Source: Trichobilharzia szidati (lineage: Eukaryota > Platyhelminthes > Trematoda > Strigeidida > Schistosomatidae). From it: DNA of 64,000 bases. The translations under genes and the position numbers were made by a program. Shown here piece by piece: positions 33,415-43,989 of this stretch. A model generated the notes under the pieces. The model was not told where the DNA came from and made no database searches. It saw nothing but the letters and a program-made list of their open reading frames with translations. Within the stretch, counting starts at the first letter, position 1. Each line of letters opens with the position of its first letter. The stretch covers positions 26,732,804-26,796,803 of the forward strand of contig OX235277.1 in assembly GCA_944472155.2 (NCBI GenBank). The letters are read 5' to 3'.

Positions 33415-33795
33415 CCTCCCCCCCGCACCTTATAAGAAACAATATTGGTGCCTAGACGACATTTCAAGGGATGATTTATTAATACTTATTATTATATCAT
33501 CGCATATCATGTAATTCACTTGTATTCTTACTGTATTCCATGATCACATGTTTATTAAATTAAATCCACTCAAGTTAATCTCTCCTCCCGCTGAATACTG
33601 ACTTATATGTTTCTTTCTTTGTAACTATTATAGAAACGATTTATAACCGTAATGCTTTAAAAAGAAATTTATTCACTCAGATTATCCTATTTCCTATTCT
33701 GCTATGCACACTTACACACGCGAACACACGCAAAAACATGAAAGATAATCACCTCATCGTAACCATTTATCGTTTGGATTATGGGTATTTGCTAA
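33415..33795. other. No recognisable gene
   Basis: AT-rich, nothing recognised. Confidence 0.45.
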
Positions 33796-33799
33796 GGAT

Positions 33800-33985
33800 T
33801 TGGATTAATATCAGTGTGTAGATGTCGTCACGCAATCCAAATATTAATTTAGAACTCATTGATATGGCTACTGGATGAATGAATGGATGTCTGGAAACAG
33901 TACCAATGGGGTCGACCATTTCATGGCGAAGTGGATTCTCATTGAAGGTATTGGGTAGGGCTATATCACGAGGTCACAAAGATGG
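33800..33985 (-). repeat. Interspersed repeat R5, copy 3 (inverted)
   Basis: Reverse complement matches 550-725 and 23840-24000: TGATATGGCTACTGGATGAA and CCAATGGGGTCGACCATTTC. Confidence 0.55.
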
Positions 33986-34019
33986 AATTTTCAAGAGTTG
34001 GTTTGTAAGGATTAAACTT

Positions 34020-34560
34020 GTTGTTACGAGTTTATCACAGATTGATATCACTTAGAGAAACATTGAAAACAAGCCACAGGGAGTACTGGACAGCTGTTTC
34101 ATCATCCTAGTTTAGGAATCATCAACGGTACGTACCCGCTGCCAGGATTCGAACCCAGGACCTTTTGGTTACAAAGCAAGCTTGTATACCATTCAGCCGC
34201 TGGAATCCGACTCCTCAAATGCTAGCCCATGAATTCTAACTTCTACGAATTCGTAATTTAGCGTGACCACCAACCAGTGTGTGTGAGGATGGATTTCCCA
34301 CCGATGACATTGGTTGGTGCCAGTCGCGCTAAATCATGAATCGGTTGAAGTTATAATTCATGGGCTGGCATTTGAGGAGTCGGGTCCCAGTGGATGAATG
34401 TAATACGAGCTTTCCTTGTAACCGTAAGGTACTGGTTTCTAACCACAGTGTGTACGTACTGCCAATGATTCCCAAACTAGGCTGATGAAACAGCTATCCG
34501 GTACTACAATACTGGCTTCCAATGGTTCTCTAACTGATATCAATCTGTGGTCAAACTCGT
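34020..34560. mobile_element. SINE III fold-back, arms about 250 bases
   Basis: A minus copy (from ATTGATATCACTTAGAGAAA, head with GGATTCGAACCCAGGACCTT) and a plus copy (head with GGTCCCAGTGGATGAATG, ending GTTCTCTAACTGATATCAAT) meet near 34285. The arms include the full 5' blocks, so this is the longest of the SINE III palindromes. Confidence 0.8.
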
Positions 34561-34679
34561 ATAAACAAATCTAATCCTCACAAACCAAACTCCTGAAAAT
34601 TAATCTGATGCTAGCTAGTGACTTGCTACACGACGGAGTCTCCTCGAGTTCTAGTGAGAATTTTTGACCAGGGAGGTCC

Positions 34680-34975
34680 ATTTAGTCAAGTGTGAGGATG
34701 GATATCCTCCCGGTGACATTGGTTGGGGTCGTGCTAAATAACAAATTGGTAGGAGTTAGAGTTCATGGACTAGCTATCGAGTCGGGTCTCAGTGGACGAA
34801 TGTTATATGAGCTTTCCTTGTAACCAGAAGGTCCTGGGTTCAAAACCCTGTGGTGGATGCATTCTGCCATTGAGTCCCAAACTAGGCTAACAAAACAGCT
34901 GTCTGGTACTTCCAGCTAGTTCCCCAACGGCTGTCTAACTGATTTCAATCCGTGGTCTTACCTGTAATAACAATC
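34680..34975 (+). mobile_element. SINE III copy
   Basis: 5' block AGTGTGAGGATGGATATCCT, head GGGTCTCAGTGGACGAATG, TGTAACCAGAAGGTCCTGGG, and body GGCTAACAAAACAGCTGTCT. Same orientation as the plus half of the preceding palindrome. Confidence 0.75.
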
Positions 34976-34979
34976 AATA

Positions 34980-35450
34980 AGGGCGTTAATCTCTCCTCAT
35001 TTCAAATGGCTATTCGTGTTATCATTTATCGAAGATTTCAATGTTGTAATACTCATTATATTAAGAATACACTTAATAGAATTAAATAATTACTTTACTT
35101 CACTAATTTTATAGTCATTATTATTAGATATTATTCAAGGCCGTAGAAGAGTGATAATAATTATAATGACAGGAACACTGAAGGTTGATGAAATGACAAA
35201 ATTATCTCTAAGATTATAGTTCGCCCCCCCGGCCTATTTCTATTAATTATTCTATTTTTACTATCATTATTATTATTATTGTCACACTTTCTCAAAAAAG
35301 TTCATAGCAAAAAAAATGAAATTAAAAAACATCTTTCCAAAACTTTTATTTCCATATGAAATAATAGTACTTTTTTCTAGTGAATATCCTTCAAGGTCAT
35401 ACACGTTAGCTGTTGATGTGACCCCGAGAAATGTGAAGAATACACAATTC
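34980..35450. other. No recognisable gene
   Basis: AT-rich, with TTATTATTATTATTG near 35270; nothing coding. Confidence 0.45.
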
Positions 35451-35454
35451 GTTA

Positions 35455-35540
35455 GATAGATAGACGGATAGATAGATAGACAGACAGATAGTTAGATAGA
35501 CGGACAATAAGAGAGATTGACAGAGAGACAGATAAAGACA
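35455..35540. repeat. (GATA)n/(GACA)n microsatellite
   Basis: Degenerate tandem GATA and GACA tetramers, followed by an AGAGAGACAG-rich edge. Confidence 0.85.
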
Positions 35541-35613
35541 GAACTTTGTTTCCTTTCCATGTCTTCCATTTTTATCCTCAGCGCTGAATCATTTGCCTTC
35601 TCTAACATCAAAT

Positions 35614-36978
35614 TCCAAGCAAAATGCTAAGCCTCACCATCCTGGAGAGAATCAAACACTCCGCTCTGGATGAAAAACTCCAACCGTAACAGACTGAATT
35701 CATGAGGAACAAGTCATGCATCGACCAAATTGCAACACTATGGATCAACACTGAGCAGAGTTTGGAATTGTAGTCAGCTATCTACCTCACTCAACTTCAT
35801 TGACTTTGAAAAGGCCTTCGACAGAGTTGATTGAGAGGTGAGCGGCGACTACTTCACTACTACGGGGTGCCGCCAACAATCATACACCTCATCCAACAGT
35901 TGTACGACAATGCTGCATGCCAAGTAATCCACAACGGGAAACTCACGGAATCCTTCCAAGTGAAGACAAAAGTAAGACAAGCTGGCTGCCTACTATTTCC
36001 AATGATTTTTCTGATTGCGGTAGACTGGATAATGCGACAGACAGACAGAAGGCAGCGAGGAAACAGGTGTAAAATGGACCCACACAAAAAACACTTGGAC
36101 TATCTGGACTTCGCCGATGATATATATGTCTGATTTCCCACAAACACTGGAAGATATGCAAGCGAAAAGCAACAAGTTGGCAGAAGAAGCATCCAGAGAA
36201 GATAGGACTTCAGGTGAACATAGAGTAAACAGAGGTGATGATGAAGATTCCTGGCCAACAGCAACGGCAGCAACAACAGCAGACAACAATCAGCATAAAT
36301 AGGAGAAATCTGAAAGAAGTAATCTCCTCTACCTACCTGCCTTCCTGGGAAGCATCACTTCAACTACAGGCGGAATTGACGAGGATATCAAAGCGAGGAT
36401 TGGGAAAGCAAGGCAAGTTTTCATTACTATCAAGTCTGTGTGGAGATCAACAGCACTCAGAATGAAAAACAAGATGCGGATTTTCAACTCCAATGTGAAG
36501 TCAGTGCTACTATACGGATCAGAGACTTGGCGCCGCGTCACGAAGGCCACTTCGGACAAACCACAGACCTTCATCAGCGACTGTCTTCGCTCAATACTAC
36601 TTAAGATAAGATGTCCAGCCAGAAAAGATCAGCAACAGGAGGCGATCTCTGGAAACGAACCAACCCAGCAGGAACCAAGTGTGCAACAAATATGCAGGAA
36701 GAAATGGAGGTGGATTGGTCATACTCTGAGAAAACCATCAAGTGAGTAACATCACACGCCAGGCCATCGCTCGAGTGGAACGCGGATGGAAAGCGGCGAA
36801 TTAGTTGGTCGTCAGTACTAATGTGACATGGAGGAGGTGATGTGAAGAGGAGATGAAAGCATGTGGGCAGACGTGGAGCCAGGTGAAAATCTTGGCAGAG
36901 AACAGAATGCAATGGAGACGTGCGGCTGAAGCCATATTTTCTTCTATGAACTAAAGGAAACAATAATAATATAATAAT
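35614..36978 (+). mobile_element. RTE-clade LINE, RT to 3' end, nested insertion
   Basis: Starts within the RT fingers (KMLSLTILERI-like, then SCIDQIATLW) and continues through LNFIDFEKAFDRVD (stop), YGVPPTIIHLIQQLYDNAAC, LDFADDIYV (catalytic FADD intact, then a stop), DEDIKARIGKARQ-like, YGSETWRRVTKATSD and RKKWRWIGHTLRKP. It ends with the (AAT)n tail at 36960-36975. It is flanked by a short shared word (TCAAAT) at 35608-35613 and 36980-36985, possibly a target duplication. It is a separate subfamily from the 24.6 kb copy. Confidence 0.85.
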
Positions 36979-37193
36979 GTCAAATCTATTTCCCTGCTAT
37001 TTTATATTTTTATGCCGACGAAAGTCTCTTTATATACTACTGATAAATTTTATCAGTAACACACACCGCACCATGACTTATTGACTGGTGCCGACTACCT
37101 GGTTGGGGTCCTCTGAATGATAGGAACCACCAGTAGCTTGAAACTATCAGTGTTACAGCTCAAAATCGTTCTCAGTAGCACAGATGTATTCTG

Positions 37194-38474
37194 CAATAAA
37201 TAGTGTTCTCTGGGCTGGTTGGTTTGGTTGCGGAGCTTTCGTCGTCACCCTGCTGGACAACATCTTCAGCGCCATATTTAGCGTAAAGTGAAATGATTTA
37301 AATTTCTTCATGAGTGATATAATTGCGTCCCCCGGTAACCATCTTTACATATGTATTGATCATTTTCTATTGACTTGGATTTTAAACTTTCTGGTCACCT
37401 GATTTACTTTCTATTAGCTGGTATATTTCGTCTCTATTAACGTGTTTGTTAATTGCATTTTCGTTTGAGTACCAGGCTTCTAGGAATTCCCTGGCACTTT
37501 TGGTGTTTCCTCTGTCTAAGATTTTGACATTATCACAATCAAATTGATGTCCATAATTGTCTATATGCATTGATATGAAGGAATATATATCATGCCTTTT
37601 CACAGCTAGTTTGTGATTCTGGACTCTCATTTGAAGGGGACGCCCACTTTGGCCTATGTAATGCCTGTTACAGTTCATACAATTTATTTTGTAAATTGTA
37701 TTAATTTTATCTCTTTTTTCTGTTGGATGTTTCGGTTTGCATAATATCGAATAAAGCGATTTGACTGGCTTGTGTGCTATATCTATTTCAAAAGGTTTCA
37801 GTATTCTAGCTGTTATTTCAGAGATATTTCTCATGTATAGTAGAATGAATTTTCTTGTGGTGTTTGATGATGGTTTCTTGTTGGTGTTATGATTCGACTT
37901 TAAACACTTTTTGATGAAATTTTGTGGATAACCATTCTTTTTGAAGACCGTTTGTAGGTACTTTTCTTCCATTCTTTTCAACTCTGGAGTGCTACAGTGT
38001 GTTTGAACGCTTTTAAACAATGTCTGCACACAGTTTCCTTTGTGAGTAATTGGATTATTGCTTTTATAGTTGATTATTTGATCTGTGTGCGTTGATTTTC
38101 TATATACTTGTGTTTCTAAATTTCCTGTGTTGTTTCTCCTAATTAAGACATCTAAAAATAGGATATTGTTATTTAATTCTTCTTCTCTCATGATGAATTT
38201 GATGTTTTCAAATATGTTGTTTATTAATTTGTGAGTATATTCTAAATCACTTCTCTTAATTATTACAAATGTATTATCAACGTAACGTATCCAGATTTTC
38301 GCTTTAATTATAGGTAGAGCTATTAATTTTAATCTTTGCATAACAGATTCAGGTAATAATCCTGATATGGGCGATCCCATTGGTGTTCCTTTTATTTGTT
38401 CATATATTTGAGTATTGAATTGGAAGTATGTTGTAAGACATGATTTTATGAGTTCTATCCAAGTTGAACATTGA
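37194..38474 (-). mobile_element. Penelope-like element family A with 13-base target duplication
   Basis: Flanked by ACAGATGTATTCT at 37181-37193 and 38475-38487, a perfect 13-base duplication. 5'-truncated inside the RT. The 3' end is at the GCAATAAATAGTGTTCTC edge. Confidence 0.9.
37382..38474 (-). CDS. PLE family A RT-GIY-YIG fragment, open frame
   Basis: The longest PLE frame in the window. The open frame starts at 38512, but its first 13 or so codons are target DNA. Element coding begins at CSTWIELIKSCL. It reads the RT palm (EQIKGTPMGSPISGL), the catalytic box as RYVDNTFVIIKR with Asn (codon 38273-38275) where the second Asp of YVDD belongs, LFLDVLIRRNNTG, TQVYRKSTHTDQI and the linker. 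GIY-YIG follows (TIYKINCMNCNRHYIGQSGR), then REFLEAWYSNENA and the end at 37382. Nothing else interrupts the frame. The Asp-to-Asn change should kill polymerase activity, while the nuclease looks complete. Confidence 0.85.
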
Positions 38475-38660
38475 ACAGATGTATTCTCTCTTTGTGGCCT
38501 CCCATTATCCACTAAACCCTGATGTTTTTCAATGTCACTATTCTTTCTTCCTCACATTTCTTCCTAATGAAGCTCTTTTGAGTCTCTGTTTCTACTACTT
38601 TTGTGTGTTATGCAACGATTGACAACTTGAACTGCTGAACTTCCCTGAGAAGTTCAGCTC

Positions 38661-39375
38661 AGTCTACAGTCAGGATGGTTAGCTCTCCAATTGTCCAGTC
38701 AATTAGGGTTACATAACAGTTGTTTTATCACAACAACACCAGCTGCCCACTTACGTCTTCCCCCTATCATTTCTAATCATACTGAATAGGAAATAGAAAA
38801 CATCAGGTTGTTAATATATAAATTCATGATAGTACTACCTGAGCTTGCTTTCTATCGGTAAACTATTATTGATACTGAGATGGGTGGGTGGGAGGGAGGC
38901 CGGAGTGTTTGAGAAAACACTTCATATGACTACAAATCGAAGGCATATTTATTGAGGTGTTGTTTTCTTTTTCTGAGAGAAGGATAGTAAGCAGACTTAC
39001 ACAGAAATAAGGTCACATAAGGTTATTTTTTTATTCATTTATTCATGTATTTTTTTCCTTATTTTGTTTACTTTATATTGTTCTTTTATGAAAATAAAAG
39101 TTTTAAAAAACAAAATAAGTCGACTTTTAAGTCGTGCTAATTTGGAGAAAATGTAAAAAATGTATAAATAAATTCAAAAAAAGGACTTGAAACCCACAGT
39201 TGTGTGTGTAATGCTAACGCCTTTTCCATCTGCCGCCCCCACCCCTGACCTTTCTCTTCCACCTAAAGTATCTTTTTCTCGTGGAAAAAACGCCCCGTTA
39301 TTGATTAGTTTAAAGAATAAATTAGGAAAACTTTGTAAAGAATTCAAGAATAGAATCCATAGGTCGCTTCAATTT
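38661..39375. other. No recognisable gene
   Basis: A-rich near 39060-39180. An open frame at 39187-39378 has a Lys-rich end but no recognisable domain. Confidence 0.45.
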
Positions 39376-39379
39376 TGAT

Positions 39380-39720
39380 CATCACAGTTGGAGAACCATT
39401 GAGAACCAAGAAGTACTGGACAGCCATTCTGTCATAGTTTGGAATTCTTAAGCAATACACACCTACGAACCTTGCAGGAATCGAACCTCCCCCGCCGCCC
39501 GACGTCCAGATAACGAGGCCAAGCTCGTTGAACATTCAGGCACTGTCCCTCGAATTTAGCAACTCGTGAACTCTAATATCTGTCAGTCCTCGATTTCAGC
39601 GCGACTACGAGCCAATGCTGTCTGCGAGAATTTATCCTGATACCTGACCTGGTGGAGCCCACTGGTCACGTCTTCTCGCCAGAATTTTAGGCAACTTCCT
39701 CCTGTAACCAGTCACTAGTG
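39380..39720 (-). mobile_element. SINE III copy
   Basis: AGAACCATTGAGAACCAAGA, then TACTGGACAGCCATTCTGTC, head with GAATCGAACCTCC, and the 5' block AGCGCGACTACGAGCCAATG through CTCGCCAGAATTTTAGGCAA. Confidence 0.75.
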
Positions 39721-39825
39721 AGCAGGTTATTATTTCTCCGTATTATACTGAAATAAGACGATACATTTCCTTCGATAAAGAACTGGAAGCTACTTATCTG
39801 GTAGTGACTGGTAGTAGAATACAGA

Positions 39826-41100
39826 ACGCTCATTTCGTCCTATTTCCAGCCTTGCCGTACTCACTGAAGCCGGAGTCCCCCAAGGCGCTGTACTCTCCCC
39901 ACTTCTCTTTTCTTTCTTTCTACATGACTTACCATCTTCAAATGACATTAATTTTGTCAAATATGCTGACGATCTGACTGTATCTTTGCCTGTCAAATGT
40001 CAAAGCGACTGCTCTAAACTAAATGGCTTTCTGCCAGAAATCAGCCAGTGGTCCAAGGAAAATGGTCTTACCCTAAACCCCTCCGAATGCCAAATAGTCA
40101 ATTTCACCTTTAGGCATAAATCCGAACTAAACAAATTGGTTGGCTCTCACGAGGTATGCAACATAGACGGCGCTGAAATAGAAACCAAATCGAAAATCAA
40201 ATACCTAGGCGTCATTCTATCTGCTGATCTCTCCTGGTTGTCTCATATCTTGGCGATTTCTAAGAAAATATTCCGTCTGACCTTCTACATCAAGAAGTTA
40301 AGACATTCTGGTATAACCCAACCCTTACTCCTACAGTTCGCTAACTCTCGCATTCTGCCCATTATTCTCTATTATCCCCCCTTAGTTTTTCGCGGGCTAC
40401 TAAAGAAAGACTATAACATATTACGCAGGATGTTAAAGGTTGTCAGCAGGGTAAGCAATGTGCTACTTAACCAGCTTGTGAATATTTTGGTTGACAGGCA
40501 CATGGACTGATGTGAAAAATGGGCCAAATCCATTTTATCTAACTCACACCACTCTCTTCACTCACAACTCTCCCCTTGCATCTCATCAGGTAAAACCAGA
40601 AGTTTATGTAGAAAACTATATGCTCGCACCAACAAGTACACAAACTCAACCATACCCTACTTAGCTCGTGTTCTGTGTGATAAAGAAAGTATTAGGTGTG
40701 GCACCTATAATTCATTAAATAGTCAGTAGTACAACAGGATCTCGTCTTTCCAACTCACATCTTTTATAGGTACAACATTTTCTTTCTTTCTTCTCCTCTT
40801 CTCTCTCTTTTTTTTCTTTTCCTTTCCGTTGTGTGCTGCTTTGTTTCTTTCTCTTGCTAACATCAGTAAATATGACAGCTCCCACTTTTCTAACAACTTC
40901 AAACACTGTTTCAGCTTTTCCTTTGCTACCGACATGCCGGTGTGCTGTTGTAATAATGAAATGTGATTTCCTTAATCTATGTAGAATTCTATTTATTGAT
41001 AATGTACTAACTGGATGCAATACTGTAGTAAAAATGCTGATAATTCCATTCTGTATCACATGTACTGTTTTGGAATAAAGCAAATTATTATTATTATTGT
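39826..41100 (+). mobile_element. CR1/Jockey-type LINE, RT C-terminal half with intact YADD
   Basis: One frame from about 39840 to 40729 with a single internal stop at 40508-40510. It reads AVLTEAGVPQGAVLSPLLFS, FLHDLPSSNDINFVKYADDL (catalytic YADD intact), NGLTLNPSECQIVNF, SKIKYLGVILSADLSW, FYIKKLRHSGITQPLLLQF, the stop, then CEKWAKSILSN and ARVLCDKESIRCGTYN before the natural end. The 3' end has an (ATT)n tail at 41085-41098. The sequence order differs from the RTE copies. 5' truncated in the RT palm. A single codon change separates the remaining frame from being open, so it is relatively young. Confidence 0.85.
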
Positions 41101-41208
41101 CAAACGTACATATCAACATCGCCACTTAATGATGGTTCCTCCACTGAGACTCGAACCTAAGCAACTTCATTTTTAATGTAGAAAAAATCCCCATTTAGAC
41201 ATTTTGAA

Positions 41209-41547
41209 AACAGAAAGATTGAGCGAAGAAATATTTACTTTTCAATTAGATCCTCATCTCTGGCTCTACTCTAATATACACGTATAGCATTTTTATTACA
41301 ATACACAACAGTTTACCAATCAAGTGGCGATATGTTTGTTAACAATAATTAAACAGTGTCAAAATGTCAATGGGTTGATAATAAACGAAGAAAATGACAC
41401 TGACTAATTATTGTTAACAAACATATCGCCACTTGATTGGTAAACTGTTGTGTATTGTAATAAAAATGCTATACGTGTATATTAGAGTAGAGCCAGAGAT
41501 GAGGATCTAATTGAAAAGTAAATATTTCTTCGCTCAATCTTTCTGTT
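41209..41547. repeat. PLE family A terminal sequence as a 153-base-arm hairpin
   Basis: Arms 41209-41361 and 41395-41547 are inverted copies (paired coordinates sum to 82756), with only two mismatches seen near the 33-base loop. The arm sequence equals 15330-15515 next to the PLE at 14.2-15.5 kb. The outer left flank keeps the family word AATCCCCATTTAGAC at 41187-41201. Confidence 0.88.
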
Positions 41548-41549
41548 AT

Positions 41550-41995
41550 CTAAACTTCGTTTTTATCATTCCTGGTGATATCAAAGCATTTGCCCAAATA
41601 GTTTATATTCCAAAATGAGACCAAACAGTTTGGTCCAGATTAATATCAACGGAAAATAGCAAATATAAATTAAAAAGACTGTTCCCAGAGTCTTAAATTA
41701 ATAAGAATAGGATGAACTACCTATGGTGTCCATGGAATCGAACTTCTGTCAGCAAAAATACTGAGTTTCAGGAAAAGTGATGGTGACTAACAGTGGAATC
41801 ATGGATGAATATTTCATTCCATTCAGGACTCATCATCTGGATGAGTTTGGATACCCATTGATTGACGGTGTTTTTCCTGGGACTCGCTGAATCCAGTACG
41901 CATCCTTTCAAACACCCCTTGAGGTTATCCTTTAGGCCACTGAGTGTCAGCATGTTGACAGTGATCCAGCTACTGAATCTCTTCCCATCGGCTGA
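41550..41995. other. No recognisable gene
   Basis: No coding signal or repeat match found. Confidence 0.4.
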
Positions 41996-41999
41996 GTCA

Positions 42000-42120
42000 T
42001 AAACGAGTTAGCCTTGTAATCCTGAAGGATTTGGGTTCGAACTCTGGTGGGTGTATACTGCTACTCAGCACTTCTTGGTTTCCAGTGATTCTCTAACTAC
42101 TATGTAGACTTGTGACCAAT
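42000..42120 (+). repeat. SINE III partial copy
   Basis: Head remnant GCCTTGTAATCCTGAAGGAT, B-box-like GGTTCGAACTCTGG, then TTCTCTAACTACTATG. Confidence 0.55.
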
Positions 42121-42124
42121 CTTC

Positions 42125-42605
42125 AAATCGATCAGATCCCTACGAACAAACACAGTCGGTTGAGGGTCTAAGTATCAAACCTATGGTTCGAAATCTGCTG
42201 CACCCTAATTTATCATTACACCTTCAGTCATCAACCATTCAGTCGTATAAGCGCCCTAGTTATCCTTTATTTTACAATTAATATTCTTTTCATACTATTT
42301 CTTTTTCTGAAGAGCTAAATATTTGTCTGTATTACAAAATGTTCATTCTGCATTTTGTTGAGAAAATTAACTTGGCTTAGGGAAGAAAAACCATTGAAAA
42401 AAAAGCAAGGATTAGACAAAAATTACTATAATTAACTAATTATTTTTCTAAGTAATTAGTTGTTAAAGAGTGAAAGGATAAAAAAACGCAATAAGTTGAT
42501 TGCAAGGCTGCGTCTTTTTGTCTCATATTTTTTGTCTTCAACTGATTCTAACATTCGTCTGTTGTAACTTTTCATTTTTGTATTACTATTATTATAATTA
42601 TTATT
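42125..42605. other. No recognisable gene
   Basis: AT-rich, nothing recognised. Confidence 0.45.
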
Positions 42606-42609
42606 ACCT

Positions 42610-43430
42610 TGAGGACTTTCTGGTCACAAGGAAAGCTCGTATACCATTCAGCCACTGCGAATCGACTCTTCAATGACCAACCTCATGAATTCTAACTTCT
42701 ACCAATTCGTGATTTAGCGTCACCACCAAAAAATGTCATTAGTGGGAAATCCATCCTCACTTCCCACAGGATGGACCTCACTGGTCACCACTTCTCACTA
42801 GAACTGCTCCAGGAAACTCTCTCCTATAGCCAGTCACTAACGATCACCAGATTAATTTTCAAGAGTTGGTTTGTAAGGATTAGTTTTGTTTATACTAGTT
42901 TGACCACGGATTGATATCAGTTAGAGAACCATTGAAAACCAGCCACAGGGAGTACTGGACAGCTGTTTCATCCCAGTTTGGGAATCATCAGCGGTACGCA
43001 CCCACTGGTGTTCGAACACAGGACCTTCCGGTACTCCCAATGATTCCCAAACTAGGATGAAACAGCTGTCCAGTACTCCCTGTGGCTGGTTTTTAATGGT
43101 TCTCTAACTGATATCAATCCGTGATCAACTCGTAAAAACAAAACCTATCCCTACGAATCAATTCTTGAGAATTAATCTGGTGCTCGCTAGTGACTGGCCA
43201 TCGGACAGAGTTTCCTGGAGCAGTTCTAGTGAGAAGTCGTGACCAGTGAGGTCCATGCAGTCAAGTGTCAAGATGGATTTCCCGCCAATGATATTGGTTG
43301 GTACCAGTTAGAATTCATGGGTTGGCCATTGAAGAGTCGGGTCCCAGTAGGTGAAGAGTCTACGAGCTTTCCTTGTAACCGAAAGGTCCTGGGTTTGAAC
43401 CCTTTTGGCGGTGCGTACTCCCGATGATTT
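42610..43430. mobile_element. SINE III fold-back cluster
   Basis: A minus copy whose 5' blocks come first (42630-42850), then body and head (42905-43030). This runs into plus body (GGATGAAACAGCTGTCCAGT at about 43052) and a plus copy with head TCGGGTCCCAGTAGGTGAAG at 43335. The two bodies fold back around 43035. Confidence 0.75.
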
Positions 43431-43434
43431 CTTA

Positions 43435-43750
43435 ATTGTATTGTTTTCTTCCCCACCGCCTATTAAATCTCCACTCCTTATTACCACTGTTGTTGACTTG
43501 ACTCTTCAAATTTAGTTCAGTTCTACTGAACCGCCTCAATTTTATTACTTCACTCAATGTACTTAGTTAATTTTATTTTAGTTTCTACCCGATTAATGCT
43601 TTCTACATTACGTAATTTGTCATCTAATATTTACAATTCTAAGGACACATCTTTGGAAATATTCCTTTTCTTGCTAAATAAATTTACCAAATATATATAT
43701 ATGCCACTATCTGAGTAACTCTCAGCTGAACGCCCAATATTTTATGTATA
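43435..43750. other. No recognisable gene
   Basis: AT-rich, with ATATATATAT near 43692. Confidence 0.4.
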
Positions 43751-43754
43751 ACTC

Positions 43755-43985
43755 GAGAAGGAGTCCAGTGGGATAGTTCAATGGTTGAATCCTGGCTAGT
43801 CATGCCTCATCTGGTCCAGACTCCGATTCCTGACTACTGTTACACTCTGAATTAAACCCTCTTACCTAATCTACTAGCCGGTAAAGTAAGCCTAGAAAAA
43901 GAGGGGAGATTAAGCACAAAGCTGGTAAAACCCACCTCAATAATAATAACAACAACAGCGCGAAAGTTAGTCAACAAATCACCTC
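43755..43985 (+). mobile_element. SINE I relative, diverged
   Basis: Head GTGGGATAGTTCAATGGTTG with a B-box-like TCCGATTCCTG, the middle CCTAATCTACTAGCCGGTAA, and a trinucleotide AATAATAATAAC tail. Confidence 0.55.
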
Positions 43986-43989
43986 GGAA

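Larger units (their letters stand above)
35541..38660 (+). repeat. LINE-2-tail repeat split by two nested insertions
   Basis: Pieces 35541-35613, 36979-37193 and 38475-38660 align in order with the uninterrupted sequence at 62700-63110: CAGCGCTGAATCATTTGCCT against CAGCGCCGAATCATTTGCTT, then CCTGCTATTTTATATTTTTA, CCAGTAGCTTGAAACTATCA and AACCCTGATGTTTTTCAATG. The first gap is an RTE LINE, the second a PLE. Confidence 0.75.

Noticed and set aside
39187..39378. 63-codon frame with Lys-rich C terminus
   Set aside because: No recognisable domain, and it runs into a SINE III edge; could be a retroelement shard but cannot be supported.
4954..43100. CRISPR array or prokaryotic island
   Set aside because: Repeats are dispersed, hundreds of bases long and tRNA-headed or retroelement-derived, in spliced eukaryotic DNA; no regular spacer pattern.
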